A stretch of 32,655 nucleotides of DNA from Candidatus Poseidonia sp. (GCA_030741355.1 JASLVM010000015.1:1-32655); one strand, 5' to 3'. Counted from the stretch's first letter, positions 24,109-32,655 are shown. Notes: a model not told the origin generated them from the letters alone. Translations and numbers: made by a program.

Positions 24109-27100
24109 ATGATGTCCAGCGGGTCTCAAGTAACTACCCGGCGAACCGTCGCTTCATCGCTGATGGTTTTGCTCATGTTGGGCGTCTTGTTCAACCCACT
24201 GATTCACCCCCCGTTACTTCCTGAAACCGACGTCGTTCAACCCACGCCTGGCAGCTGGGCAGGAGACGGCCAACCCTGGGCGCAATATGCCAAAACCCCG
24301 ACGCACAATCAAACCGTGCCTGAACACGGCGTGGACGGTGGCCCCGGAGAAGGCAGTCTTGCCAACATAACGAGCTTGGGCACGCTCGAGAACCCAGTGG
24401 TGAATTGGCAGGTCTTTTCGGGACAGTCCGAAAGCGATGCTTACGGTTCGATCATCGGTGATTTCTCTGCGAGCATCAGCGCATCGGAGGCTGCCCTTGA
24501 GCGATGTGGCGCAGGGACATTGTTCCCCGTCATGATCTCCAGCGAGATCACCGATGGTTCACGGGAGAGTTTTCTCAACATTGTTTCGGGCAACGACGCT
24601 AAGATCGCTTGGAAGGTCAGCCTTGGCGTTACCGAAGCCATTCGATCCACACCGATGATTCACGACATTGACGGCGATGGGCAACAAGAAATCATCGTGG
24701 TGTACGATACTCAGGGGGCCCTCAACATCGATGTTTGGTCGCCACAACTCACCTGCACCGAATCAAACTGGCAAGCCACAGGACACAGCAATGAACTCCT
24801 GTGGTCCTACAGCGATGCTGAGGTCCGTATTGGCTCGCCATCCCCCCATTTCGCTACAGCGAACAGTGACCACAAAGCAGTCACACAGCCACTTCTCGCA
24901 GACTTGGAATTGGATGGCACGCCTGAACTGGTCATCGCCGTGGTCGACGACCCCGACAACAACCCGTTGGTGAAGGTCAACGCCTATTCATTGACCTCAT
25001 CCCAGCCAACCCAAGAGGACTGGACCGTTTCATTGGACCGAGGAACGCATCCCTCCGACCCGGTATGGGCGCAACTGGATAGCAGCACGACTTCGGTCCT
25101 CCTCACGACCATTGATGGAGATTCGGGGAACATGTGGATATGGAAAATCGATGGCTCCACCGGCTCCTTGGATTGGGAACGCGTGGCCGTTCAAGGAACC
25201 GACACCGATTCCGATTCTCCTCGGCTTCGACTCCCGGGGCCGATCATCGTTCAACTTGACCAAGACAGCGCACCCGAGATGATTCTCACCGTACCCACCG
25301 ACGCCAACGGACGTCAATCTGGCAACGGTGCTCGCTTTATTGGCATGGAATTAACCTCAACCACGGAACTCTTCAATTTCCGAGCGCAGAACGGCTACGC
25401 AGACGCTCAGCCGTTGGCCCTTGACACCGATGAAGATGGTGTAGACGACCGATTGTGTTGGGTCACATGGTATTCAGAGTCGTCGGTTAGTTTCAACCGA
25501 AAAGGCATGCTTGGTTGCACCGACATCTCCGATAACTCGCCCGTCACGGAATGGACTCGAGACCTCCAGCGTGGAGCAGGAAACGACAATGACGAAATTG
25601 CTGCATCCCCTCCATTCTGGCTGGACATTGACGGAGAAGGGACTCCCGAGATTTTGGTTGGTTTCGGGCGTCGCTTCTGGGCCTTTGATGGAGACACGGG
25701 GGCCTCGGCCGACATCAACAGCGCATGGTCAACGCCATTGAGCATGCCGCACCGTGTGTGGACGGCACCTGCCATCGCTGATGTGGACGGTGATGGGCAC
25801 ATCGACGTCCTTTACGGCGACACCTTGGTGTCGGACCAGGGACCGGATTTGTCCCCTTCGTTTGACGGACGTGGACTCTCTTTCAATCCCGCCCAAGCCG
25901 ACCCGGGCATGACGGTCACCGTAACTGGCCAATTTGCCAACATTGGAACCGGCGAGGCGGACGAAGACATTGATGCAGCCATCATCATGAACGGCGAGGA
26001 ATTGACGAGGGAGCGATTTACATCCAGTGAGCCGGTTGCACCATCTGGAGAAGGAGGCCCGCTCACGTTTTCTGCAGAGTTTGTCGCAACCCTCGGCGTT
26101 CATGCGTTTGAACTCGTGCTTGACGTTAACGAGAACATTACGGAACAACGGGAAGACAACAACGATGCGAGCACCACCTTCACCGTTGTCGAGCCGTATC
26201 TCGCCCAAATGACCGGGCCGCTTGAGACCCCTCGAATCCCACCCGGCTCAACCCAGCAAGTCATGGTTGAGTTGGTCGCCACTGGCTCTCGCACGGCCGA
26301 CTGGACACTTTCCTACGATGAGAGTGCCCTTCCTTCAGGGTGGTCATTTTCACCAGCAGGGAACCAAGACCTCACCCTTGAATTGATTCCAGACACACCA
26401 CAAACGGTGATCTTTGACGCCCATGTGCCGTCCACAGCCCTTGGTGATGAATCCGGTATGGTCTCGATGCTACTGGCCCTCGATGACGATGACACGATCA
26501 ACAGCACCATCGATGTCCAAATCGATGTGTTCCGAACCCGTGGGCTTGACCTCTCCGGCTCAACCGGAATGAACATCTCAACCGCACATGGACGACCGGG
26601 CCACACTGCAAAGGCGTGGTTCATGGTGGAAAACCTCGGAAACGCTGCTGAATCAACAACTTCCATCACGTGGACGGCACCGTCATGGGGTGGCTCGCCA
26701 TCCATCCACGACACTAACGGACAGGAACTCTTCAGCATTTCACTTGCTCCTGGCGAGTCAAAGGTTCTGTTCGCTCACCTAACCACACCAGCATCCGTGA
26801 GTTATGGTAGTTCGACACAAACCACGCTCACCCTCTGCATGGGCAGCGGAGAGGATGCACTCTGCGAATCCATGCCGTTCACTTTTACAGCTCAGAAATT
26901 TGTCGCCGAACCCACCCATCACCGCTCGCTTCCAGACGCGACCCTAACATGGTCGTTCACTGGCACGGCCCCGGCATCAGGGAGTGCTGAGTGGAGCATG
27001 AGTTCCATGGGCATGCTCCAACAGGGTTGGGTATGGTCGGCAACGGGTGATTTCACCATCAACGGCACACAACTCGTCGCACAGGGCACATCAGGCGGTG

Positions 27101-29850
27101 TCGTGAGCGGTGACCTGGTCCTCCAACTTCCACCCAATGCCGTTCCGAATCGCCATGCTTTTGCGGAGACGGATGGCGTTGATGTCGATGCTTCGCTGAA
27201 CATCAGCCTCCATGTTTTGCAGGTCTACCGAGCAAACCTCAACGTGATTGAACCACTCCCGGAAACGGTCGGTGAACCCCTCTCACTGAATGTTTCCGAG
27301 CCCCAAAGATTCCTTCTGTTCTTGGAAAACCCTGGAAACGGCGTGGACACCTTCCAACTCGCTGCAACTGCATCATCCATTGACGGTTCATTTACGCCGG
27401 ATGTTGCCTTCACCTATTTCGACCCTCAGAAAACCCTCGGGGCACTCGCCACAGGTATTGGCACCGTGGACGTCATCCTCTCAGAAGAAACACCGGCTCA
27501 GACGCCGTTTGATCTTGTCTTCACATGGACCTCACTCGGAGGAGATGTGGTGGATTCGACCACCCTTGTTGTGCAAGCTGCACCAAGTCACGAGTGGACG
27601 GTATCCCCAACCAACGACACCCAAGTCTCAGGGCAGCCAGGAGAAACCCTTTCCTTTGCATTCAACGTCACGAACCTCGGAAATGCGGCTGACGATTTAA
27701 CCCTTGAACCATCGCTCAATGTCCTGCCTTTCGGCGAAGATACATCCGTTTGGGTGGCTTCATCAGTTCAAACAACGACCCTCCCCATCAACGATTCAGC
27801 CCTGCTGAATTTCTCCATCACCGTCCCTTCGATGGCCTGGGCGTCATCCTCCGTAAACATCACACTCAACCACGTGGCCAACGGCTACACCATCGGCCAA
27901 ACCCTTGTGTCAGTTGATGTCGAATCGGTATCGGGCTGGCGTTTGAACCTCACAGAAGCCGATTTAGAAGTAGACCCCACTGGAGAGAACCTCACCTTTG
28001 AACTGATTCACACTGGCAACGCCTACGAGCGACCGTACTTTGCCAAGGCGGGAGCAGGATGGAACATCACCCTACCCGATGACGCTGAAGATGTGGCCCC
28101 TTACGGAACAAGCACCTTCCAGGTCCATGTTCAGCCCCCTTCGAATGCCGTCGCAGGTGAAGTCGGTGTGCTGCGAATACGCATCACGGGCAACGACACC
28201 AGCGGCTTGGTGGTTGAAGAAATCCCGGTCCGCGTGGGTGCATCGCCCGACATCCTCGTGGACCATCGAGGGACGTGGTACATCAACGCTGAAGGTGGCT
28301 ACCCCACCGCCTGGATCGAGAACAACGGCAACGATATCGCCATGCTCACGGTGGACGTTGACGGGCTTCCGGATGGCTGGTCAACCACCCAAGGCACGCA
28401 AGTCATTCTCGCCCCGGGTGAGGTCACCGGTGTCCCGATGACACTCCTCCCTGCCTCGTCATGGAACGAACAGAGATTTTTGTTGACCATCAATGTCAAC
28501 CACCCTCTTCTCGGTATCATCGCCCACAACATTGAGGTAGAATACAGCCAGGTGGTGTTTACCCAAAGCCCGGTGTTCGATGCGTTTGAAGGGACCATGC
28601 AGGACCTCTCCTATGAGGTGGATAACGGCGAGACGGCAACCTTTGGTGGTTCACTTTCAGTGGCACAAGGCGACAATGAACTCTCGTTTGAGCAACCCGA
28701 CACCACGGGAGAGCACTTGATCAGTTTCCAAACCTCCAACACCTCTGGAAATCTCTCGGTGTATGTGGTTTCACGAACGTATCCAGACACCGATATCTCT
28801 TGCGAGTTTGAAGACGATGTATTCGCGTCCTTGGGCCAATCGGCGGCAGAAGGCATCTTGGCCACCTGTACCCTAACGGCAGGCGTTGACGAATCCATGC
28901 GCGTGGTGTTCACGCTGGTCTCATCGACCGGTGAGCGTGTGGATCTCGAGGAGGACGTCTTCATCGTGCCAGCAGGTGGGCAAGAAAGCGTCAATGTGAG
29001 TCTTGATTCGTGGGATCCAGAAGCAGGAATGTTCTCCGTAGAACTGCGTGCTCATGACCGCTACGGACGGGAATTGGAAAGCATATCAGAATCGGTCATC
29101 GCTCGTGAGAGCGGCTGGAACGTCGGGATCAGTTCTCTAACAGCAGATGGAGACATCACCATTGGCATCCAACGAACCGGCTACAGTTTACTCGCCAACG
29201 CCGTGTGTGAGTTGGACGTGCAAGCAGAAGGTGGCTGGTCGACCACTTACATCGTTGACATCGCCTACGCAGAATACGCACCTGTCATCTTCATTGAAAA
29301 TCCAAACAGCATTGAGCGTGATGAGAAGATCACCGCCAACCTTGCTTGTAGCGTACCGTTTGATATCGACGACAACCCCGAAGATGACACCCGCAGCACC
29401 TACTACAAGTCAGAAGGCTTGCTGACGGTCTCATCCAATGAGATTGGTTGGGTTGTCGGCGTTGCTGCCCTTGTTCTGGCAGTAGCATGGTTGGTGGGCG
29501 CCATACAATCTCCAAAACCAAAGGCAGCGAAAACTCCCACGGCCGGCCGGGAAACCTCTGCCCCAACCATCAATGAAAACTCAACACCAGCCAGTCCAGC
29601 ACCAGAGGACGATATGCAACTTCAACCGGTGGAAGAACCTGAAGAGGAATCCGAACTCTTCGTGGAAGAGGACATCGTTGAATCCACCATAGAAGTGATT
29701 GAAACGGTTGAAGGGACCGATACCGAACCTACGAACACCACCGCCAGTGGTCGTCTGGCAAGTCTTCGAGAAGAAATTGTAACCGACGACACACCCCAGC
29801 GAGAGGGAACGATGGAAGACCGAATGAAGAAATTCTTTGGAAACGAGTGA
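24109..29850 (+). CDS. Giant cell-surface protein: FG-GAP propeller, CARDB-like and repeated Ig-like domains, C-terminal membrane anchor
   Basis: A 1913-residue protein. Residues 1-36 form a signal peptide (basic start, then SLMVLLMLGVLFNPL). About 130-570 carry repeated FG-GAP/VCBS-like blades with calcium-binding Asp loops (DIDGDGQQEI, DTDEDGVDD, DIDGEGTPEI, DVDGDGHIDV), probably one integrin-like beta-propeller. About 585-690 resembles a CARDB domain (ANIGTGEADEDIDA...EQREDNNDASTTF). From about 700 to 1760 there are several NEW3/CARDB-like beta-sandwich repeats marked by N-x-GN (VENLGNAAES, LENPGNGVDT, VTNLGNAADD, IENNGNDIAM). A single membrane span (about 1779-1799, WVVGVAALVLAVAWLVGAI) precedes a 114-residue acidic cytosolic tail ending MEDRMKKFFGNE. 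It likely reaches far from the cell for adhesion or particle binding; this role is inferred. Many NxS/T sequons suggest N-glycosylation. Confidence 0.88.
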   Translation: MMSSGSQVTTRRTVASSLMVLLMLGVLFNPLIHPPLLPETDVVQPTPGSWAGDGQPWAQYAKTPTHNQTVPEHGVDGGPGEGSLANITSLGTLENPVVNWQVFSGQSESDAYGSIIGDFSASISASEAALERCGAGTLFPVMISSEITDGSRESFLNIVSGNDAKIAWKVSLGVTEAIRSTPMIHDIDGDGQQEIIVVYDTQGALNIDVWSPQLTCTESNWQATGHSNELLWSYSDAEVRIGSPSPHFATANSDHKAVTQPLLADLELDGTPELVIAVVDDPDNNPLVKVNAYSLTSSQPTQEDWTVSLDRGTHPSDPVWAQLDSSTTSVLLTTIDGDSGNMWIWKIDGSTGSLDWERVAVQGTDTDSDSPRLRLPGPIIVQLDQDSAPEMILTVPTDANGRQSGNGARFIGMELTSTTELFNFRAQNGYADAQPLALDTDEDGVDDRLCWVTWYSESSVSFNRKGMLGCTDISDNSPVTEWTRDLQRGAGNDNDEIAASPPFWLDIDGEGTPEILVGFGRRFWAFDGDTGASADINSAWSTPLSMPHRVWTAPAIADVDGDGHIDVLYGDTLVSDQGPDLSPSFDGRGLSFNPAQADPGMTVTVTGQFANIGTGEADEDIDAAIIMNGEELTRERFTSSEPVAPSGEGGPLTFSAEFVATLGVHAFELVLDVNENITEQREDNNDASTTFTVVEPYLAQMTGPLETPRIPPGSTQQVMVELVATGSRTADWTLSYDESALPSGWSFSPAGNQDLTLELIPDTPQTVIFDAHVPSTALGDESGMVSMLLALDDDDTINSTIDVQIDVFRTRGLDLSGSTGMNISTAHGRPGHTAKAWFMVENLGNAAESTTSITWTAPSWGGSPSIHDTNGQELFSISLAPGESKVLFAHLTTPASVSYGSSTQTTLTLCMGSGEDALCESMPFTFTAQKFVAEPTHHRSLPDATLTWSFTGTAPASGSAEWSMSSMGMLQQGWVWSATGDFTINGTQLVAQGTSGGVVSGDLVLQLPPNAVPNRHAFAETDGVDVDASLNISLHVLQVYRANLNVIEPLPETVGEPLSLNVSEPQRFLLFLENPGNGVDTFQLAATASSIDGSFTPDVAFTYFDPQKTLGALATGIGTVDVILSEETPAQTPFDLVFTWTSLGGDVVDSTTLVVQAAPSHEWTVSPTNDTQVSGQPGETLSFAFNVTNLGNAADDLTLEPSLNVLPFGEDTSVWVASSVQTTTLPINDSALLNFSITVPSMAWASSSVNITLNHVANGYTIGQTLVSVDVESVSGWRLNLTEADLEVDPTGENLTFELIHTGNAYERPYFAKAGAGWNITLPDDAEDVAPYGTSTFQVHVQPPSNAVAGEVGVLRIRITGNDTSGLVVEEIPVRVGASPDILVDHRGTWYINAEGGYPTAWIENNGNDIAMLTVDVDGLPDGWSTTQGTQVILAPGEVTGVPMTLLPASSWNEQRFLLTINVNHPLLGIIAHNIEVEYSQVVFTQSPVFDAFEGTMQDLSYEVDNGETATFGGSLSVAQGDNELSFEQPDTTGEHLISFQTSNTSGNLSVYVVSRTYPDTDISCEFEDDVFASLGQSAAEGILATCTLTAGVDESMRVVFTLVSSTGERVDLEEDVFIVPAGGQESVNVSLDSWDPEAGMFSVELRAHDRYGRELESISESVIARESGWNVGISSLTADGDITIGIQRTGYSLLANAVCELDVQAEGGWSTTYIVDIAYAEYAPVIFIENPNSIERDEKITANLACSVPFDIDDNPEDDTRSTYYKSEGLLTVSSNEIGWVVGVAALVLAVAWLVGAIQSPKPKAAKTPTAGRETSAPTINENSTPASPAPEDDMQLQPVEEPEEESELFVEEDIVESTIEVIETVEGTDTEPTNTTASGRLASLREEIVTDDTPQREGTMEDRMKKFFGNE

Positions 29851-29896
29851 TTCGCACAAAGCAAGGGCTTAATCCACTTGAGAGGTGCGAAGGGAC

Positions 29897-30583
29897 ATGG
29901 ACGAGCAGACGCAAGCATCAACCTCCGCGTTTTTCACCCTTGACGCCTTCAACGGTGAATTGGCTCTTCAAGTCATGAACGCTATTGAGGAAGGGCATGC
30001 TGGCAACGTCGAGATCTGGGCGACCCTGGTTAAATCGGACGAGGAACTCCACCACCGGTTGACCGAACAAGGCATTTCAAAGCCCGAGGAGTTCACATCC
30101 ATTGCATGGGATGGAGCCACCCTGTTGTTCACGGCATGTGTTGAATTGAACAACGATGGCCGACCGTTGCCGCTTGGAGAACGACTGACAAGGGAACGCT
30201 TTGGCCGGTTCCCTCATGCAGATGGCTCAGCCCTGGGCTACTTTTTGGAATACATTCGACCCAATCGGAGCATCACCGATCACGATGGGCAAGTCATTTA
30301 TGACGAACTTCTGGAACGTCTACATCAGCTTGCTCATGGGTGTGAAGAAGAGGCTCGGGGCCACACGATGTTCGAGGATGGATTTGGTGGCATGCAGATT
30401 CACGGATTTTTATCAGCCGACGCTGTTCGAGAGTTGCGAAAGCACCTTTCGAGCAGAGCGTGGACGGCGTCCTACGACGAACCGCTGGACGGTGGTGTCG
30501 CTGACGTGGCCAAGCATTTCACTTCACTGCTCAAGGCTGCCGAACGACGGCGTGTAGGAATGGCCCTACGGACCCATCGCTGA
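29897..30583 (+). CDS. Unknown soluble protein (228 aa)
   Basis: ATG 29897 (MDEQTQASTSAFFTLDAF) follows AAGGG at short range; the track start at 29885 is GTG. The protein is acidic, mixed alpha/beta, with no membrane segment, signal peptide or recognisable catalytic motif. Distinct segments include EIWATLVKSDEELHHRL, FGRFPHADGSALGYFLEYIRPNR and a basic helical C-terminus (LLKAAERRRVGMALRTHR). It begins 46 bp after the surface-protein gene on the same strand, so it might be co-transcribed. Its TGA abuts the purC stop. I do not recognise the family. Confidence 0.7.
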   Translation: MDEQTQASTSAFFTLDAFNGELALQVMNAIEEGHAGNVEIWATLVKSDEELHHRLTEQGISKPEEFTSIAWDGATLLFTACVELNNDGRPLPLGERLTRERFGRFPHADGSALGYFLEYIRPNRSITDHDGQVIYDELLERLHQLAHGCEEEARGHTMFEDGFGGMQIHGFLSADAVRELRKHLSSRAWTASYDEPLDGGVADVAKHFTSLLKAAERRRVGMALRTHR

Positions 30584-31489
30584 TCAGAAGTCTTGTGAGG
30601 TCAATCGCTCGTACATCGAGGCGTAGAGCGCTGCTGTCTCATCGATAACAGACTGTGGCAAGGCAGGAATCGGTGGGTCTTCGGCACCGGTGTCTCGAGC
30701 CGTTTGGAGAGCGGCTTGGTGACCGGTTCCAATGTAGTGAGTCCTGACAAACTCCTTGGACAATTCGATGCATTCACCGTTAGCGTAGGCTTCAGCATCC
30801 CACCAACGGTCTTCGTCGAGCGTTCCGAACGTATCGACCAAAACGACCTCACGGTTGGCGCCAAGAGCGAATTCCTTCTTCCCATCAACGTGAATCAAAC
30901 CGTTCTTGGCGGCTTCCTCTTCGATAATGGCATCAACAGCAAGGGCGGCAGCCACGATTTTCTCGTATTCTTCCTCGGTGATGTTGGATATCTCAAGAGC
31001 CTCAGCCCGTCCGATGTTTCGGTCAAACGCTTCGAATTTGGTGGTGACTTCAACAAAGGGTTCAGCCAATTTGACACCGTATTCGCAGTCCTGAGCCACA
31101 CCCAACGCTTCAGCCGTCAGTTCACCACGTTGGAAACGACGCCAGGCGGAACCTGAGAGGTAATGGCGAACAATGACTTCGAGAGGGACGAACACCCATT
31201 CCATATCCCGAGGGATAGCACCGGGTTCTTTGATGACCTTGACCTTGCGAACAAGGCAGCGGTCAGGGGCATTGACTTCAATCAAGTGCGTCTTGCAGAT
31301 GCCGGCTTCTTCGACGAGTTTGAACCAGTGGGCGGTTGTACGGTTGAGCGATTCACCCTTGCGAGGAATCAACGAGGGAATGATTTGGTCAAAGACCGAA
31401 ATCTGGTTGGTGAACCGAAATTCATAGGTGTCTGGGTCATCAGTGGACCATACTTGCTTGACTTTGCCTTGGTAGAGCATTTCTCCCAT
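30584..31489 (-). CDS. purC: Phosphoribosylaminoimidazole-succinocarboxamide (SAICAR) synthase
   Basis: A 301-residue PurC. The N-terminus LYQGKVKQVW is the ATP-binding glycine strand (usual YxGKxK), followed by TNQISVFDQIIPSLIPRKG (substrate loop, SAFD-like), EWVFVPLEVIVRHYLSGSAW, TKFEAFDRNI and VLVDTFGTLDEDRW near the metal site. It ligates aspartate to CAIR with ATP in purine synthesis. ATG 31489 has GAGG upstream; ATG 31480 with GGGAG right before it is an equally plausible start (MLYQGKVKQ). It follows aIF6 by about 56 bp on the same strand. No other pur gene is in the window. Confidence 0.95.
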   Translation of the reverse strand: MGEMLYQGKVKQVWSTDDPDTYEFRFTNQISVFDQIIPSLIPRKGESLNRTTAHWFKLVEEAGICKTHLIEVNAPDRCLVRKVKVIKEPGAIPRDMEWVFVPLEVIVRHYLSGSAWRRFQRGELTAEALGVAQDCEYGVKLAEPFVEVTTKFEAFDRNIGRAEALEISNITEEEYEKIVAAALAVDAIIEEEAAKNGLIHVDGKKEFALGANREVVLVDTFGTLDEDRWWDAEAYANGECIELSKEFVRTHYIGTGHQAALQTARDTGAEDPPIPALPQSVIDETAALYASMYERLTSQDF

Positions 31490-31545
31490 GAACAAGAATC
31501 CTCGAAATCAGCCTTTGAACATTTCACATCGGAGCGATGGAGGAT

Positions 31546-32208
31546 TCAAAGGAATCCCAAGGCATCTTCAATCCGATTCAATTCAGGACCCGTGGTCTGT
31601 GTTCCACTGATGGCCCCTTTGTTGGAAGCACAGACACCTGCACCAACGTAGGGAGAACCAAAGGATACCGTTCCCACCATGGGAGGGACGCCAAGCACCT
31701 CTTCGATGAGCATGGCTTCATCTGGTGTGACGTCAGGATGAAGCAACACACCTTGGTCGTTGGCGACGGCTAAACTGCCGACAACATCCTGTCCCGCAAC
31801 GGTGGTGGAAACCACGTCAACGGCCAAGACCTCGGCAAGAATTTCAAGTCCTTCGTGAGGGATACTGGGAGAAGCGACGGCTCCTTGTTCGTTCACGACG
31901 AGAAGGTTGCCTGCTGTGTTTACACCGCCTTCCATGACGACCACATCGCCATAAGCTGTTAACTGGTCGATATCGCTCTCGTTGGCAATATCTGCTACGG
32001 CAATACCACGGCTGTTGCCACAAACGAGAGCGCCAACCAAACTTGACCCCCCGATGGTGATCGGGTGAAGTTCCAGCTCAAGGCAAGTTTCGAGGATTTG
32101 AACGGTGGGCTCAGGCAATTCAGGAGGGTGGAAGAGAACGTTTCCGACACTGGCGAGGTGGATACCCGCTTGGTCGCTTCCAAAGATGTCGACCGTGTCT
32201 ATTGGCAT
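31546..32208 (-). CDS. eif6: Translation initiation factor aIF-6 (ribosome anti-association factor)
   Basis: A 220-residue protein from ATG 32208 (MPIDTVDIFGSDQAGIHLASVGN). This is the canonical length for the five-fold pentein-like IF6 barrel; repeats such as GGSSLVGALVCGNSRGIAV, TAGNLLVVNEQGAVASP, VGSLAVANDQGVLLHP and VGAGVCASNKGAISG mark successive blades. It binds the large ribosomal subunit and blocks premature joining with the small one. The track ORF starting at 32568 crosses the 5S rRNA gene and is an artefact. GGATGAG lies 4-5 nt upstream. It sits directly downstream of 23S-5S rRNA on the same strand, beyond a hairpin terminator. Confidence 0.96.
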   Translation of the reverse strand: MPIDTVDIFGSDQAGIHLASVGNVLFHPPELPEPTVQILETCLELELHPITIGGSSLVGALVCGNSRGIAVADIANESDIDQLTAYGDVVVMEGGVNTAGNLLVVNEQGAVASPSIPHEGLEILAEVLAVDVVSTTVAGQDVVGSLAVANDQGVLLHPDVTPDEAMLIEEVLGVPPMVGTVSFGSPYVGAGVCASNKGAISGTQTTGPELNRIEDALGFL

Positions 32209-32271
32209 GCTCTCATCCTGACCTTCTTGTGCGAGTTCTAAAACGTGGTGTTTCAAGATTCCGTAGAACGC

Positions 32272-32305
32272 AAAAAAGGCCGGCCTCCGAAGGAGGTCCG
32301 GCCTT
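32272..32305 (-). terminator. Hairpin plus U-tract terminator after 5S rRNA
   Basis: On the minus strand AAGGCCGG-A-CCTCC, loop TTC, GGAGG-CCGGCCTT forms a 13-bp stem with one bulged A, followed by a T-run (T6, two of them shared with the stem end). It lies between 5S rRNA and aIF6 and looks like a bacterial-style intrinsic terminator, although archaea mainly use the U-tract alone. Confidence 0.8.
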
Positions 32306-32336
32306 AAGCGCCCTTGCGGGTCGAGGAACCCGAGGT

Positions 32337-32477
32337 GAAAAGAGAGGGGCACAGTGACTTCCTTTCCCGTGGACTCTCGTACCACAGTAATGGGAGAGAC
32401 GCAGAAGGGCTTGACTTCTGGGTTCGGAATGGGACCAGGTAAACACCTTCGCTGTGACCGTGCACCCATCTCTTTTC
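32337..32477 (-). other. Pre-5S rRNA processing stem
   Basis: Beyond the 5S ends, GAAAAGAGA-U-GGG (5' side, 32467-32477 region) pairs with CCC-UCUCUUUUC (3' side, 32337-32348), extending helix I by 12 bp with single-base bulges. The mature 5S is thus looped out on a long stem, likely a maturation signal. Pairing is directly readable; the processing role is inferred. Confidence 0.65.
32349..32463 (-). rRNA. rrf: 5S ribosomal RNA
   Basis: About 115 nt. The minus strand contains ACCTGGTCCCATTCCGAACC, the universal 5S loop B/helix III core, and GGTACGAGAGTCC for the other arm. The ends GCACGGT and ACTGTGC pair as helix I. It follows the 23S 3' end by about 110 nt. Exact ends are set by helix I and may differ by a few bases. 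Confidence 0.95.
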
Positions 32478-32489
32478 GAATCGGATAGG

Positions 32490-32508
32490 TTGCGACGGAG
32501 CGTCGCAA
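32490..32508. repeat. Perfect 8-bp hairpin in the 23S-5S spacer
   Basis: TTGCGACG-GAG-CGTCGCAA is a perfect stem in the internal transcribed spacer. It may help separate 23S and 5S precursors during maturation. No T-run follows, so it is unlikely to terminate transcription. The rest of the spacer (32509-32575) holds no recognised gene. Confidence 0.5.
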
Positions 32509-32576
32509 AATGAATTGGCATGATCTTTTAGACGAAGGGCACTCATGGTGCGGATACAAAATACACACGAAAAAGA

Positions 32577-32655
32577 TGCTCGAACATTAGTGCAGCTGGA
32601 CTGAATACGTCGCCGAAGCTTCGTACTTACATCCGCTGTCTATCATCTCGTCTTT
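32577..32655 (-). rRNA. rrl: 23S ribosomal RNA, 3' end only
   Basis: The minus strand from the window edge reads GAGATGATAGACAGCGGATG, then GTACGAAGC...GACGTATTCAGTCC and ends CACTAATGTTCGAGC. This is the shape and wording of archaeal 23S 3' ends (GATAGgc..GTACGC..GTTCAGcC..GTACTAAC). Only about 80 nt lie in the window and the exact 3' boundary is approximate. Transcribed ahead of 5S on the minus strand. Confidence 0.85.

Noticed and set aside
32209-32568. N-terminal 120-residue extension of the aIF6 ORF
   Set aside because: It translates the terminator, the 5S rRNA and the spacer; aIF6 homologs begin at MPIDTVDIFG (32208).
1-32655. CRISPR arrays, insertion sequences, integrases, attachment sites, inteins, tRNA introns
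   Set aside because: No regularly spaced repeats, transposase or integrase motifs, or intein splice motifs were seen; RtcB, PolB and both tRNAs are uninterrupted.

Overview
The window is about 32.7 kb of a compact, moderate-GC archaeal chromosome. The archaeal assignment is firm: archaeal-type AlaRS, RtcB, DTD2, aIF6, RpoE'/Spt4, S24e/S27ae and an HVO_0476-type zinc-finger protein are all present. The overall flavour resembles planktonic Marine Group II euryarchaea (Ca. Poseidoniales): a very large secreted FG-GAP/CARDB-like surface protein, persulfide dioxygenase-like and proline dehydrogenase genes, and 23S-5S rRNA next to aIF6. That lineage call is inference from gene content, not a phylogeny.

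Layout. 1-3973 is a DNA-repair/translesion-like island: a truncated Y-family polymerase (dinB), a divergent RecA/RadA-like ATPase, a family B polymerase with a broken catalytic motif C and no recognisable exonuclease motifs, and a small coiled-coil protein overlapping the polymerase start. 4038-12443 holds serA, a membrane protein, a persulfide dioxygenase-like hydrolase, a Nudix hydrolase, alaS, rtcB and a small coiled-coil ORF. 12556-14345 holds tRNA-Thr(GGU), a polytopic membrane protein and tRNA-Ser(GGA), all on the minus strand. 14452-17977 is a tight plus-strand operon: membrane zinc-ribbon protein, SufS-like cysteine desulfurase, membrane-anchored subtilase. 17968-22562 holds a methyltransferase, an HVO_0476 zinc-finger protein, proline dehydrogenase, D-aminoacyl-tRNA deacylase and an unknown beta-rich protein. 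22575-23845 is the informational operon rpoE-spt4-rps24e-rps27ae (minus). 24109-29850 encodes a 1913-residue surface protein, followed by an unknown 228-aa protein. 30584-32655 (minus) reads 23S rRNA 3' end, 5S rRNA, hairpin/U-tract terminator, aIF6, purC.

The most interesting system is the first one. The combination dinB + RecA-like ATPase + inactivated PolB + small partner resembles in logic the bacterial ImuA-ImuB-DnaE2 mutasome, and the PolB/RadA/small-protein part matches the published notion of an archaeal PolB2 neighbourhood. No stretch over 300 bases is gene-free. The longest gap, 23846-24108, is the divergent rpoE/surface-protein promoter region. No insertion sequence, CRISPR array, integrase or attachment site was seen.
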